Below, in pieces: positions 26,212 to 34,187 of a stretch of 64,000 bases of DNA. How positions within the stretch are numbered: position 1 is the first letter of the stretch; every line of letters begins with the position of its first letter. A model generated the notes under the pieces. The model saw only the letters and a program-made list of their open reading frames with translations, was not told the origin of the DNA and made no database searches. A program made the translations under genes and the position numbers. Source of the stretch: a virus; the IMG/VR virus record IMGVR_UViG_3300004280_000281, positions 1 through 64,000 of that record. One strand, given 5' to 3'.

Positions 26212-26945
26212 TAGTTCCTGTTTCTGTATTCAGAAATCATACGCTGACCAGTGGGGTGCAAGCCTAGGTCTCTAGCGGACTCCATTGTGACGGACTCTGA
26301 CATCCATGCAATCTCGTAGGAGTCATTGAAGAAGTCGTCGGCTAGAACCACCTCTTTGCCACGCTTAGTGGATCGAGTGATGTTCAACTGGTCACGCTTA
26401 TGCCACCAGGAGAATGAGACTACTTCCGTACAGGAGAACGCTTGGTCATACCCCTTGCTCAGCTTTGAGTCTGGATCCCTGAAGATGTCAACCTCTGTTT
26501 CGATGTCAAAATTGAAGTCAACGTCATAGTTCTCTCCAATAGTAGACTTGGCTTTTGTTACTGCTAGGTCAATCTCTTCCTGAGTGACGTTCTTTGGTCT
26601 GAAGATGATTGCATAGTCTGAGTAGAGAGGGTAGTACATGTCTCTTCTGACTACACCCTCTGAGATCGCCTCAACGATGTCTCCACCCTCGATATGGATC
26701 CAAGCATGTTTCTGGAATCCTGGAATAGCAACGTTAGACAGGTATCCGTCATCACGGTGAACGCCAATATCTCCAGGCTGAACGATCTTTGACGCTTCGT
26801 GGATCTCACCAAAGTGGACCTTGTGGTAGCGAATCGCCCAGGTAACCCATGGGAATGTTGATAATGATCTTATGTCACCAACCCAGAAGACTAGGGTCTC
26901 CCAGATGTCATGCATCTTGTCAAGAATCTTCTTCATCGTGCTCAT
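26211..26945 (-). CDS. YiiX-like permuted NlpC/P60 amidase/peptidase
   Basis: About 244 residues from ATG 26945; 26936 is also possible, since the start overlaps the upstream gene in either case. After an aromatic, possibly membrane-associated N-terminus come the YiiX/YaeF-family landmarks: QPGDIGVHR, then FQKHAWIHIEGG (His80), VEAISEGVV, and a distal AFSCTEVVSFSW with Cys172. That His-before-Cys order is typical of the permuted papain-like fold. The family cleaves amide or ester bonds in cell-wall or lipid substrates. The C-terminal LGLHPTGQRMISEYR resembles an out-of-frame peptide after the next gene. Confidence 0.65.
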   Translation of the reverse strand: MSTMKKILDKMHDIWETLVFWVGDIRSLSTFPWVTWAIRYHKVHFGEIHEASKIVQPGDIGVHRDDGYLSNVAIPGFQKHAWIHIEGGDIVEAISEGVVRRDMYYPLYSDYAIIFRPKNVTQEEIDLAVTKAKSTIGENYDVDFNFDIETEVDIFRDPDSKLSKGYDQAFSCTEVVSFSWWHKRDQLNITRSTKRGKEVVLADDFFNDSYEIAWMSESVTMESARDLGLHPTGQRMISEYRNRN

Positions 26946-27357
26946 CTTTCTCTGGTGTCCAATCGGAAACTTCATCAAAGCTTTTTTCCTCTATGAATTG
27001 ACTAGGGAATATCTTTGAAAGTTGCCCCTTCAGATCATCACGCTCGTCTTCTAGTTTTGTCTTGCTTCTGCATGCCTCTATATATGGATCTCCGAAGACC
27101 TGATTCTTCTCAGCATCTCGAACCTCTATGTTCTTGTTCCATATGAGGTTGTTTATTGCTGATAGTCTAGTTAGAATCTCCTGAACTTCCTTGGTGTGGA
27201 AAAGGCCCGGATCAAGGGTTGATGATATTACTTGATCAAGATACAACAGCTCGTTCCAAATATTCTTAAGCTGAAAATTGCTCTTCATTGCGTTTATCTT
27301 TAGGGACAGTATTGTTATCTTGTTAAGTATATCGCCCGTAGGTGTTTCGATTTCCAT
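26920..27357 (-). CDS. DUF6165-like protein
   Basis: A 145-residue protein from ATG 27357, chosen for the GGAG 7 bases upstream; the longer frame starts inside the promoter motif. The N-terminal TPTGDILNKITILSLKI followed by LKNIWNELLYLDQVI matches DUF6165, a small helical family that accompanies glycosyltransferase genes in bacterial surface-sugar clusters and some cyanophages. The molecular role is unknown. A late-type promoter motif lies on the - strand at 27385-27380. Confidence 0.6.
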   Translation of the reverse strand: MEIETPTGDILNKITILSLKINAMKSNFQLKNIWNELLYLDQVISSTLDPGLFHTKEVQEILTRLSAINNLIWNKNIEVRDAEKNQVFGDPYIEACRSKTKLEDERDDLKGQLSKIFPSQFIEEKSFDEVSDWTPEKDEHDEEDS

Positions 27358-27374
27358 GACTGCTCCAATCTCTA

Positions 27375-27390
27375 TGAACATTATACGAAT
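27375..27390 (-). promoter_or_regulatory. Candidate promoter (minus strand) within the sugar operon
   Basis: On the minus strand TATAAT (27385-27380) is preceded by TTCG, as at 15196. It lies 22 bases before the ATG at 27357, leaving a leader of about 16 bases. It may give extra transcription of the DUF6165-YiiX-PTP-PEPCK end of the operon. Confidence 0.5.
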
Positions 27391-27404
27391 CTATGTGTCA
27401 GTCC

Positions 27405-28445
27405 TTACTTTATAGCGTTTAGCCACCTTTTTGTGGTCTGTGAGTCTATCTTGAAGGTATTGTTAATCCAATTGTCATATTCAACAGGGTCATAGGCTCC
27501 ACTTACCTTATCAGATAGCTTGCAAGGGGGCATGTTAGTAATCTTTAGAAACTCAGCGTCTTGACTATCCTCCATTTCGGAGGAATATAGGAACGATTCA
27601 ACACCCATGGATCTTAATGCTAGATGGCTGCTTATGGAGCTTTGTGCGAGTACCACATCATGCTCCTTGTAAATGTCCTCTGGTATTTTCCATCTATTTA
27701 TCTCTTTATACTTTATATTGAGACTGCTACACATGCTCCTGACTGAACTCCTATAGTCTATACTGTTTTCAGCGGGGTGGGGCTTGACTGCTATCTCAGA
27801 TATAGCCATGCCATTCTCAACAGCCATGTATATATTTAGAATCATCTCTTCTATAAGATTCTTTGCCGCATTGCTCCTGAAGATGTCACATGATGTTATC
27901 ATCAGAACCCTACCACCGCTCTCGTAACTTCCATTGAACGGTCTGAACGAGGGATCGCCAGCTAACACCACGCTACTCTCGGTCTTGGACTGGCTACTCA
28001 ATACTGAAAACTCTGGCTCTGACCTAGCGATTAAAACATGTGCATGTGGAATATATTCACCCGGTGTATTATTGTATCCAACTGGATACCTATCTCCACT
28101 GAAGTAGACCATCTCACCCAGGAGGCACACATTGCCTTTGGTGTCTTCTAGGTTCATATTCATATACTCTCTGTAATGTCTATTTCCAGAGTACAGCATA
28201 TGACTCTTAGTGCCTATCATTAGGGGTAGTACGAATGACTCTTCTTTATGAATTATGTCGTCAAACATCTCAGTAACGCTCTTGCGATTTACCTCTGGGT
28301 CTATCTTGTTAAACCTCAGCACTCTATCTATAGAATCGTTCCTTTGCGAATTGCGTGTATAAATAGAATAATCGCCAACAGACTTAATGATTGGGGAGAA
28401 AACACGAGCGTGTTGCTCTGTGGCTATAAAAAAGTTGGGCTTCAT
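27405..28445 (-). CDS. GT-B-type glycosyl/glycerophosphotransferase-like protein
   Basis: About 346 residues. ATG 28445 overlaps the upstream stop as ATGA; a GTG at 28454 is the alternative. The C-terminal half has the pattern of capsule/teichoic-acid transferases and CDP-glycerol glycerophosphotransferases: an AVKPHPAE motif, then VVLAQSSISSHLALRSMGV, i.e. the KPHP and SS...A nucleotide-sugar-binding signatures. The N-terminal half is divergent. The donor could be a CMP-activated ulosonic acid made by neighbouring enzymes, but this is inference. Confidence 0.5.
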   Translation of the reverse strand: MKPNFFIATEQHARVFSPIIKSVGDYSIYTRNSQRNDSIDRVLRFNKIDPEVNRKSVTEMFDDIIHKEESFVLPLMIGTKSHMLYSGNRHYREYMNMNLEDTKGNVCLLGEMVYFSGDRYPVGYNNTPGEYIPHAHVLIARSEPEFSVLSSQSKTESSVVLAGDPSFRPFNGSYESGGRVLMITSCDIFRSNAAKNLIEEMILNIYMAVENGMAISEIAVKPHPAENSIDYRSSVRSMCSSLNIKYKEINRWKIPEDIYKEHDVVLAQSSISSHLALRSMGVESFLYSSEMEDSQDAEFLKITNMPPCKLSDKVSGAYDPVEYDNWINNTFKIDSQTTKRWLNAIK

Positions 28446-28846
28446 TCTGGCCACATGCCCATCTCACCTAGGCAGAACTCCCAGTTGTTCATGAATCTTA
28501 CAGCCTTATCGTCCAAATAGTATTTAGCACGGGGCTTTACCGCTGTGATCTCGCTAATGTACTCCGCCATGCCGTACTTATCTAGCCACAGCCAAAGCTC
28601 ATCTATGCATGACTCTGGACGATCCTCACGAGCCCTGCATGTGAATAGTATGATAGTATAGCGTTTACTGATTGTCCTCAGCGCCTCAAGTGCTCCATCT
28701 ACTGGTGGCATGGTTGGGAAAACAGCGTCGCCACCTTTCTGTGCTATAACCCCGTCATAGTCTATGCATACAGTAGAGTCTATCTGACTTCGACATAGTT
28801 TTTCAAACTCTTCGTGCTCTTCGGAGTTAACACCTCGGTCGCTCAT
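28442..28846 (-). CDS. HAD-family phosphatase
   Basis: A 134-residue protein. ATG 28846 overlaps the upstream stop (ATGA). HAD motif I is CIDYDGVI, a Thr/Ser-like motif II occurs in ILFTCRA, and PRAKYYLDDKAV provides the Lys and acidic motif III/IV residues. The size fits the small cap-less HAD type seen in phage and sugar clusters. Embedded between NeuB-type and transferase genes, it may dephosphorylate a sugar or ulosonate phosphate. Confidence 0.65.
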   Translation of the reverse strand: MSDRGVNSEEHEEFEKLCRSQIDSTVCIDYDGVIAQKGGDAVFPTMPPVDGALEALRTISKRYTIILFTCRAREDRPESCIDELWLWLDKYGMAEYISEITAVKPRAKYYLDDKAVRFMNNWEFCLGEMGMWPE

Positions 28847-29661
28847 TTGCTTTCTCCATCTAAATAGTACAGCCAAAAGTTTCTATTTATCGAGTCTGTC
28901 AGGTATGAATCCTTTGAGCAGACTTCCAGCTCTACGCCTACCTCGGTACACCACTCATGGAACAGGCTTAATCCTTGTTTTACCAACTCATTCTCACCTT
29001 TGAATAAAAGTCCAACGCTTCCATCTATGGTAGATTTGTAAATATCTTTAGAGTCGTAGAAGTGAGAGAAGCTTTTACTGTTGTCATCCATGCTTGATGG
29101 TGCTTGGTCAACCCCTATTAAGCTTATCTTGCTCGCCCCGGTGTGTATCGCAGTGAATAGTGTGGTCTCGAACAGGGTTCCTGGTCCCCACATGCGTCTT
29201 GTTCCCGTCTTATCGAAGGTATTGTTATCGAAGTCGCAGCTTCCACAAAGAGTTTGACTGTTTCCTCCACCTTTTATCTTAAAGAAGATGTCATTACTAT
29301 ACCCACTCCATAGCCCCGACTCAATTGCTTTCTGTGCCGAGCTTGAACTTGCCAGCACTATTGTCTCGGGTGTATCATATCCTGTGAAGTTGTTACAGTT
29401 GTAGTGATGGATGTCTACGTTTCCATCCATGTATCCGAAAGCTTGTTTGACAGTTAGCACTGGCTTGTCGGCAAGTTCTCTGATTAGTATGTCAGAGTCA
29501 ATCCCAGCTAGAGATGGGCCACATGATACAATGTAGACTGTCTCGCCTTCGTACATGTCTTTCATTATATCTAACTTACTCTGATCATTAAAGTCATGAC
29601 CTCGGCTTACGTCTATGAATGCCGCTGCTCTATCTTTAATTGGAATATTAGTCCAGTTCAT
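28843..29661 (-). CDS. DUF115/Maf- or GT42-like glycosyltransferase
   Basis: A 272-residue protein. VYIVSCGPSLAGID near residue 42, followed by PVLTVKQAF, recalls the xGPSL motif of DUF115 (the Maf flagellin glycosyltransferases that add pseudaminic/legionaminic acid) and of GT42 sialyltransferases. A later SLIGVDQAP fits the second half of the Rossmann-like domain. Gene order beside NeuB and NeuA supports a CMP-nonulosonate transferase. The start overlaps the upstream stop as ATGA. Confidence 0.5.
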   Translation of the reverse strand: MNWTNIPIKDRAAAFIDVSRGHDFNDQSKLDIMKDMYEGETVYIVSCGPSLAGIDSDILIRELADKPVLTVKQAFGYMDGNVDIHHYNCNNFTGYDTPETIVLASSSSAQKAIESGLWSGYSNDIFFKIKGGGNSQTLCGSCDFDNNTFDKTGTRRMWGPGTLFETTLFTAIHTGASKISLIGVDQAPSSMDDNSKSFSHFYDSKDIYKSTIDGSVGLLFKGENELVKQGLSLFHEWCTEVGVELEVCSKDSYLTDSINRNFWLYYLDGESK

Positions 29662-30302
29662 CTTCCCCCCGGATCGTTTACTGAGTATTCTTCAACTGTA
29701 ATATTCTTGCGGTCAATTACGTACACTACATCTTGTTTATGTTTGAGTGATACCACATCATCCTGGTGCATGTTTGAGAATATGCCACGAATACACTTAC
29801 TGACCATCTCGTGTGTGACAACCACCATGTTCCCACCGCAGTTGTCCTTAAGGAAATCAAGAGTCCTTCTATGTATGTCTAGATAGCACTCGCCTCCTGG
29901 AAACCTGTTCCTCCACTTGTCAGCCTTACGATGAGCAGCCTCTTCTGGCATTAGATCGTCCCAGTCGGCAATTATCTTGCCCTGTGCGATACCCATGTTT
30001 CCCTCCATAAGCCTCTTATCCTGCTCTATTGATGAACACTGCATGGTTGTGTCCCCATGTTCCAGCATTATCCTTGCAGTCTGCATAGTCCTGTCCTGCG
30101 GGGAGGCTACGAATCTTACATGAGTTAGTCCCATATTCTCTATCAGGCGTGAGACGGCCCAGCCAAATGTCGCTGCCTGACCTCTTCCACGTCCGGTTAG
30201 GTCTGAATTCATGTGACCTTGGCACATCCCCTTCTTATTCCACTCGCTCTGTCCGTGTCTGACAAGAATAAGTTTTCCACTGAATATGTTTTTAGCTTCC
30301 AT
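29658..30302 (-). CDS. Histidine phosphatase (phosphoglycerate-mutase-like)
   Basis: A 214-residue protein with the RHG motif LVRHGQSEWN at ~14-23, SPQDRTMQTA for the second Arg, and VVVTHEM with the second catalytic His, so all four core residues of the family are present. It overlaps NeuB by 11 bases. The family includes sugar-phosphate phosphatases such as those in heptose pathways. Here it may remove phosphate from an ulosonic acid phosphate or its precursor. Confidence 0.75.
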   Translation of the reverse strand: MEAKNIFSGKLILVRHGQSEWNKKGMCQGHMNSDLTGRGRGQAATFGWAVSRLIENMGLTHVRFVASPQDRTMQTARIMLEHGDTTMQCSSIEQDKRLMEGNMGIAQGKIIADWDDLMPEEAAHRKADKWRNRFPGGECYLDIHRRTLDFLKDNCGGNMVVVTHEMVSKCIRGIFSNMHQDDVVSLKHKQDVVYVIDRKNITVEEYSVNDPGGR

Positions 30303-31122
30303 AGTCTAGGTCATCCAGAAATCTAGACTCTCCACTGCTGGTGGCTGAGTCACGGGAGTCCTCTTTCAAAACTTTTGATACGCTGTCTATCATCTCACGA
30401 TACTCCCTGGGCAGCAAGGCGCACTCAAGGTGGTGAATTTTAAAATCTCTAGAAAGAGAAAAGTGTCTTTCTATCATGGTTGCTCCGCTTAGAGCTGCTA
30501 TAATAGATGCGGCATAGCCAACCTCGTGGCCAGAGTACCCGATAGACACACGACTAGATGCGCTCACTTCCCCTAGCATTCTGCGAACATACCTACAGTT
30601 GGATAATCCATCCGGAGTAGGGTATAGCGATACGCAGTGGAGTATGTGAGCCTCGATGCCAGCTTCTTCGATCTTCTTAAGTGCTGACTTAAAGAACTCG
30701 TGAGATTTCCCTCCCATGGAGTATACCATTGGGATGTCCATATCGCCACAGGCCTTAACAACTAGGTCGAACAGATCTGACTTGGCTGCATCCATTGATG
30801 CGATCTTTAGAGCGGCGGGCCCAAACCCACTTACGAAATCTAGAGAAGCTTGGTCATGCACGGTGGAGAACCAGTCGATGCCAACTGCCTTACAGTGGTC
30901 AACTATCTCTTGCACGTCACCCCTGTTGATCTCCAAGGACCTTCTGTAAGCCTTGAAGTTCATATTGCGCCACATCTTCCCATCGTCTGGATAATAGGCA
31001 TCAACGTCCTTGAACTTAAACTTAACCATATTGGCACCAGAGTCCTTTGCGGCAGTTATCATTGCCTTAAGAACATTGGTAGATCCAAGGTGGTTGATGG
31101 TCATTTCTGCGACATAGATCAT
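30292..31122 (-). CDS. neuB: NeuB-family ulosonic acid synthase without SAF domain
   Basis: A 276-residue protein. ATG 31122 has GGAAG before it and sits one base after the RraA stop. It matches the NeuB TIM barrel: VAEMTINHLGSTN, ANMVKFKFKD, FSTVHDQASLDF, LKIASMD, ILHCVSLYPTP, IGYSGHEVG, IERHFSL and HHLECALLP. NeuB condenses PEP with a hexosamine to give a nine-carbon ulosonic acid. Typical NeuB is ~340 residues with a C-terminal antifreeze-like (SAF) domain that helps close the active site; it is absent here. GYSGHE replaces the usual GYSDHT. The exact sugar cannot be told. Confidence 0.75.
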   Translation of the reverse strand: MIYVAEMTINHLGSTNVLKAMITAAKDSGANMVKFKFKDVDAYYPDDGKMWRNMNFKAYRRSLEINRGDVQEIVDHCKAVGIDWFSTVHDQASLDFVSGFGPAALKIASMDAAKSDLFDLVVKACGDMDIPMVYSMGGKSHEFFKSALKKIEEAGIEAHILHCVSLYPTPDGLSNCRYVRRMLGEVSASSRVSIGYSGHEVGYAASIIAALSGATMIERHFSLSRDFKIHHLECALLPREYREMIDSVSKVLKEDSRDSATSSGESRFLDDLDYGS

Positions 31123-31123
31123 G

Positions 31124-31795
31124 TTACCATCTTCCAAGCTTCTTCAAGATTTCGTCTAAATCCTCGTCCTCGTCAATCATGTCCCTAATCTTCCCCTCAC
31201 GAGCGACGACCCCGAGGTACTTCTTGCGCCAACCTTTTTTGTATATCTCACCAGGGATCACTAGTGCCCCATCGAGATCCATCGCAACGTAGTCCCCCAT
31301 CATTATCTCCACGTCATCTATCCTAATGTCACACATGTAGTCGACCAGTGCCCAATGTCCAATAGCGTCGATAGGAACGCAGCCGTTAGAGAAGACTGGG
31401 TATTTAATTCTATCTATCACGGTCATGTCTCTGGTATATCCATCTGTAAGCATGCCCACGGACCCCATCTTCTGGTAAATCATTGACGTTATATCCCCAG
31501 TATGAGCAACCTCCATGTCCCCCGCTTCAAGACATACGATTGGCTTTAGCTTACGAAACAGATCCTGCTGCTCACGGTAGATACTCATTCTTATGTCATC
31601 TAGTTTCTTGTAGGCTGGAGGATCAGACTCAGGTTCTGTAACCACCCTGCCCCTTGTGGTAAACACTGGAGAAACGATTAGTCCATTCCTTTTTCCACGG
31701 TATCCAGCTGATGGCTTGATGTTAACAAACTGATCATTGGCCTTGGGACCCATAATATCTCTCAGTGCGTCATATGCTGCGCCAAGATAGGACAT
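31124..31795 (-). CDS. RraA-like aldolase family protein
   Basis: A 223-residue protein of the RraA/HMG-CHA aldolase fold: GSVGMLTDGYTRDM (Arg122-Asp123, the conserved substrate/metal pair), YPVFSNGCVPID, and a GDYVAMDLDGALVIP end. Family members are metal-dependent pyruvate aldolases or RNase E inhibitors; the DGxxRD motif fits the enzyme class. Its place inside a NeuB-NeuA-KdsB cluster suggests a role in making or breaking an ulosonic acid or its three-carbon unit. The start overlaps the NeuA stop (TAATG). Confidence 0.65.
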   Translation of the reverse strand: MSYLGAAYDALRDIMGPKANDQFVNIKPSAGYRGKRNGLIVSPVFTTRGRVVTEPESDPPAYKKLDDIRMSIYREQQDLFRKLKPIVCLEAGDMEVAHTGDITSMIYQKMGSVGMLTDGYTRDMTVIDRIKYPVFSNGCVPIDAIGHWALVDYMCDIRIDDVEIMMGDYVAMDLDGALVIPGEIYKKGWRKKYLGVVAREGKIRDMIDEDEDLDEILKKLGRW

Positions 31796-32463
31796 TAGCT
31801 ACCTTCTTGCCTAATAAGTATTGCCTCAACGATGGCCAGATCTTCTGGGTCGTCGATGTCCAATGATTCAGTCTTTGAAACCTCTACCAATAGAGGGTTC
31901 TTCCCCACTCGTGTTCCCCTGTTTACAAATGACTCAACTGTTACGCCATATAGGCCATGAGTCTCCATCATCTTCTTGTCCAAGTCTTGAGAGTTAGGCA
32001 GATCCTCAATAGTGAAGTTCTCAGGAGACCCATTGTTCCAAAAGTATTCCTGAACAGGAACCACTGTCATGAACGAATCGTGTCCAGTTGAATTCTTCCA
32101 TTCTCTAATAACCCTATCAATAGTCTCCGCTGTAATAAGAGGAGAGGTGGAGAAGGTTTGACAGATGACATCTACTTCTTCAATTGTGTGCAGTGCCCAT
32201 GTTAGTAGGTCATTTGCGTTGCAGTCGTTTGTAGCAAGTTCTGCTGGTCTATCAATCAGGCGAAGACCCTTGCTGAGTAGGTCGCTAACTTCTGACTTGA
32301 TATCATCGCTCTCTGTATCCAGGTACACGTAGTCAACCTCTTTACATAGGAGTGCCTTTTCACATGCCCTGCGAACAAGAGTTTTTCCCCCTACTAAGGT
32401 GAGGTTTTTATTCCTCACCCTCTCGGACGTGCCCTTGGCCGGTATGGTAAGTGCAACTTTCAT
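31795..32463 (-). CDS. neuA: CMP-sialate/ulosonate cytidylyltransferase
   Basis: A 222-residue protein of the NeuA group: IPAKGTSERVRNKNL matches the N-terminal IPARxGSKxxxxKN CTP-binding loop. YLDTESDDI, RPAELATND and CQTFSTSPLI follow in the expected order. SLDIDDPEDL near the C-terminus fits the metal/sugar-binding end. It activates an ulosonic acid as the CMP-sugar. The start overlaps the upstream aldolase-KdsB stop (TAATG). A second cytidylyltransferase is fused in the upstream gene, so the phage may activate two acids. Confidence 0.75.
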   Translation of the reverse strand: MKVALTIPAKGTSERVRNKNLTLVGGKTLVRRACEKALLCKEVDYVYLDTESDDIKSEVSDLLSKGLRLIDRPAELATNDCNANDLLTWALHTIEEVDVICQTFSTSPLITAETIDRVIREWKNSTGHDSFMTVVPVQEYFWNNGSPENFTIEDLPNSQDLDKKMMETHGLYGVTVESFVNRGTRVGKNPLLVEVSKTESLDIDDPEDLAIVEAILIRQEGS

Positions 32464-34187
32464 TATTGGGCGTCCAGTCTGTTAGACACTGCGATAGCAT
32501 CTTCTGGGTAATCTACGGCAATGGTATCCCCATCGACCTCTATGCATATTACGTTTATACCAAGCTCTAGAAATCTTATTATCTCAATGTCCTCAGCCCA
32601 CTCATTGTAGCCCTTCACCTGAACAGAGGAGAACCTCTCCAGCTCTTCTTTTGAGAAGCCATATATACAAACCTGTTTTTTTGACTTAACAGCTGATCCA
32701 TCTTTTGTACCAGGGATTGCTACTCTTGATGCATATAGTAGACTACCATTCTCCGCAACAACCATCTTGGGAACACTGGGGTCTTCCGGATTTTCATCAC
32801 ATGACATGTCGGCCACACAGTTAATAACTGAGTCCCTATTGCTTAGCTTTGCAGATATAACTCTCTTTACGTCTTCTGGGTTAAGCATAGGCTCGTCTCC
32901 CTGTATGTTTATGAAGTAGTCTGCGTCTATTTCAAGTGCGGCCTCAGCAACTCGATCTGTTCCGGTTAGACAGGTGTCTGAGGTCATTATACACCTGTAC
33001 CCGTACTCCTCAACAACTCTCTGAATTTCCATGTTCTCAGTAGCGATGTAAACATCTTCTTTCCCACCCATAGCCTCTGCTGCGATGTCAGCTACTCTTA
33101 TTATCATAGGTTTTCCAGAAATATCAACCAGAGGCTTCCCTGGAAACCTAGATGACTTGTATCTTGCGGGAATGATACACGCAACCCTTGGGGCCAGCCT
33201 GGAATCTTTAATTGCCTTCTGCATTGCATCATAGTCAAAAGAATCTGTTATAGAAAGGTTGGTCAGGATGGTCTGAATCTGACTTGGACTGTACCCTTCT
33301 TCCTGCAGTCTCTGAACGTATGTTGGATGTATTTTCATTGCTCCTGAAATAAGATACGATTCAGAGTACCCCCATTTTCCATTGGAGAAATGCTTTGATA
33401 TTACACCCTGGAGCCCATTATGTCTACCAGACCCTTCGTACTGAAATTCACACAGGGTTAGCATCTGCTCAGTCTTAGTGTTGCCTACTCCCCTACCCAT
33501 CCCTGTGACTGTAGAGTCTACGTATTTGCACCCAGAATTGATTGCTGCTAAGCTATTAGCAAAGGCAAGTCCCATATTATCATGAAAATGAGCTCCTACA
33601 CTGCATTCGGTTACAGACTCAACCAGGGTTTCAACCATTTCAGGAAGGCAGCTTCCAAATGAATCTGCGAAGTACAGTGCCTCAATGTCTAAAACTTGCA
33701 AACTAGATACAATGCTATCTCTTAGGTCTCTATTGTGTGCCAACAAATGACATTGCATTATGTTCACCATGCACTTATATCCAAGCTTTCTTATGATCTC
33801 TACCAAGGCAGCTGCTCTTTTTGCCTCCGAGGGTGATGGCTTGATTGCTATCCTGCAAATAGAGAAGGGCGATTCAGATGAATAACGAACACATTCCAGA
33901 ACCCTGGACTCCACTACATTACCATCTGCGTCTGAAAACTCTTTTAGATCTAACATGAATGATAACTCAACATTTTCACATAGATCCCCCACTACAGATG
34001 ATACAAATCCATCGTTTGTCTTCCTCCACTTGCCCCCTTTTAGGGGAGACTTGTATCCCAATTCAACAACGTCAATACCTGACCCTATCAGTGATTTAAC
34101 TGTATCACGAACCATCTCACGACTGAATTCCCACTCAGTCCAGTATCCGCCATCCCTTAGAGTGCAGTCTAGGAGCTTAAAACTCAT
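32463..34187 (-). CDS. Fusion: DRE-TIM aldolase + KdsB-like cytidylyltransferase
   Basis: A 574-residue two-domain protein. Residues 1-~325 are a DRE-TIM metallolyase (HMGL/4-hydroxy-2-oxovalerate aldolase group): LLDCTLRDGG at 5-14, HFHDNMGLAFANS with His200/His202, and VDSTVTGMGRGVGNTKTEQM. Residues ~335-574 match CMP-Kdo synthetase KdsB: IIPARYKSSRFPGKPL, MTSDTCLTGTDRVAEA, FINIQGDEP, VCIYGFSKEEL and DYPEDAI. The frame is open and both domains look complete, so this is a true fusion. The product may be an ulosonic acid made by aldol addition and at once activated with CTP. I do not know this fusion from phages. Confidence 0.8.
   Translation of the reverse strand: MSFKLLDCTLRDGGYWTEWEFSREMVRDTVKSLIGSGIDVVELGYKSPLKGGKWRKTNDGFVSSVVGDLCENVELSFMLDLKEFSDADGNVVESRVLECVRYSSESPFSICRIAIKPSPSEAKRAAALVEIIRKLGYKCMVNIMQCHLLAHNRDLRDSIVSSLQVLDIEALYFADSFGSCLPEMVETLVESVTECSVGAHFHDNMGLAFANSLAAINSGCKYVDSTVTGMGRGVGNTKTEQMLTLCEFQYEGSGRHNGLQGVISKHFSNGKWGYSESYLISGAMKIHPTYVQRLQEEGYSPSQIQTILTNLSITDSFDYDAMQKAIKDSRLAPRVACIIPARYKSSRFPGKPLVDISGKPMIIRVADIAAEAMGGKEDVYIATENMEIQRVVEEYGYRCIMTSDTCLTGTDRVAEAALEIDADYFINIQGDEPMLNPEDVKRVISAKLSNRDSVINCVADMSCDENPEDPSVPKMVVAENGSLLYASRVAIPGTKDGSAVKSKKQVCIYGFSKEELERFSSVQVKGYNEWAEDIEIIRFLELGINVICIEVDGDTIAVDYPEDAIAVSNRLDAQ

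Noticed and set aside
29658-30302. True phosphoglycerate mutase of glycolysis
   Set aside because: The short length and operon context with NeuB favour the general histidine phosphatase role.
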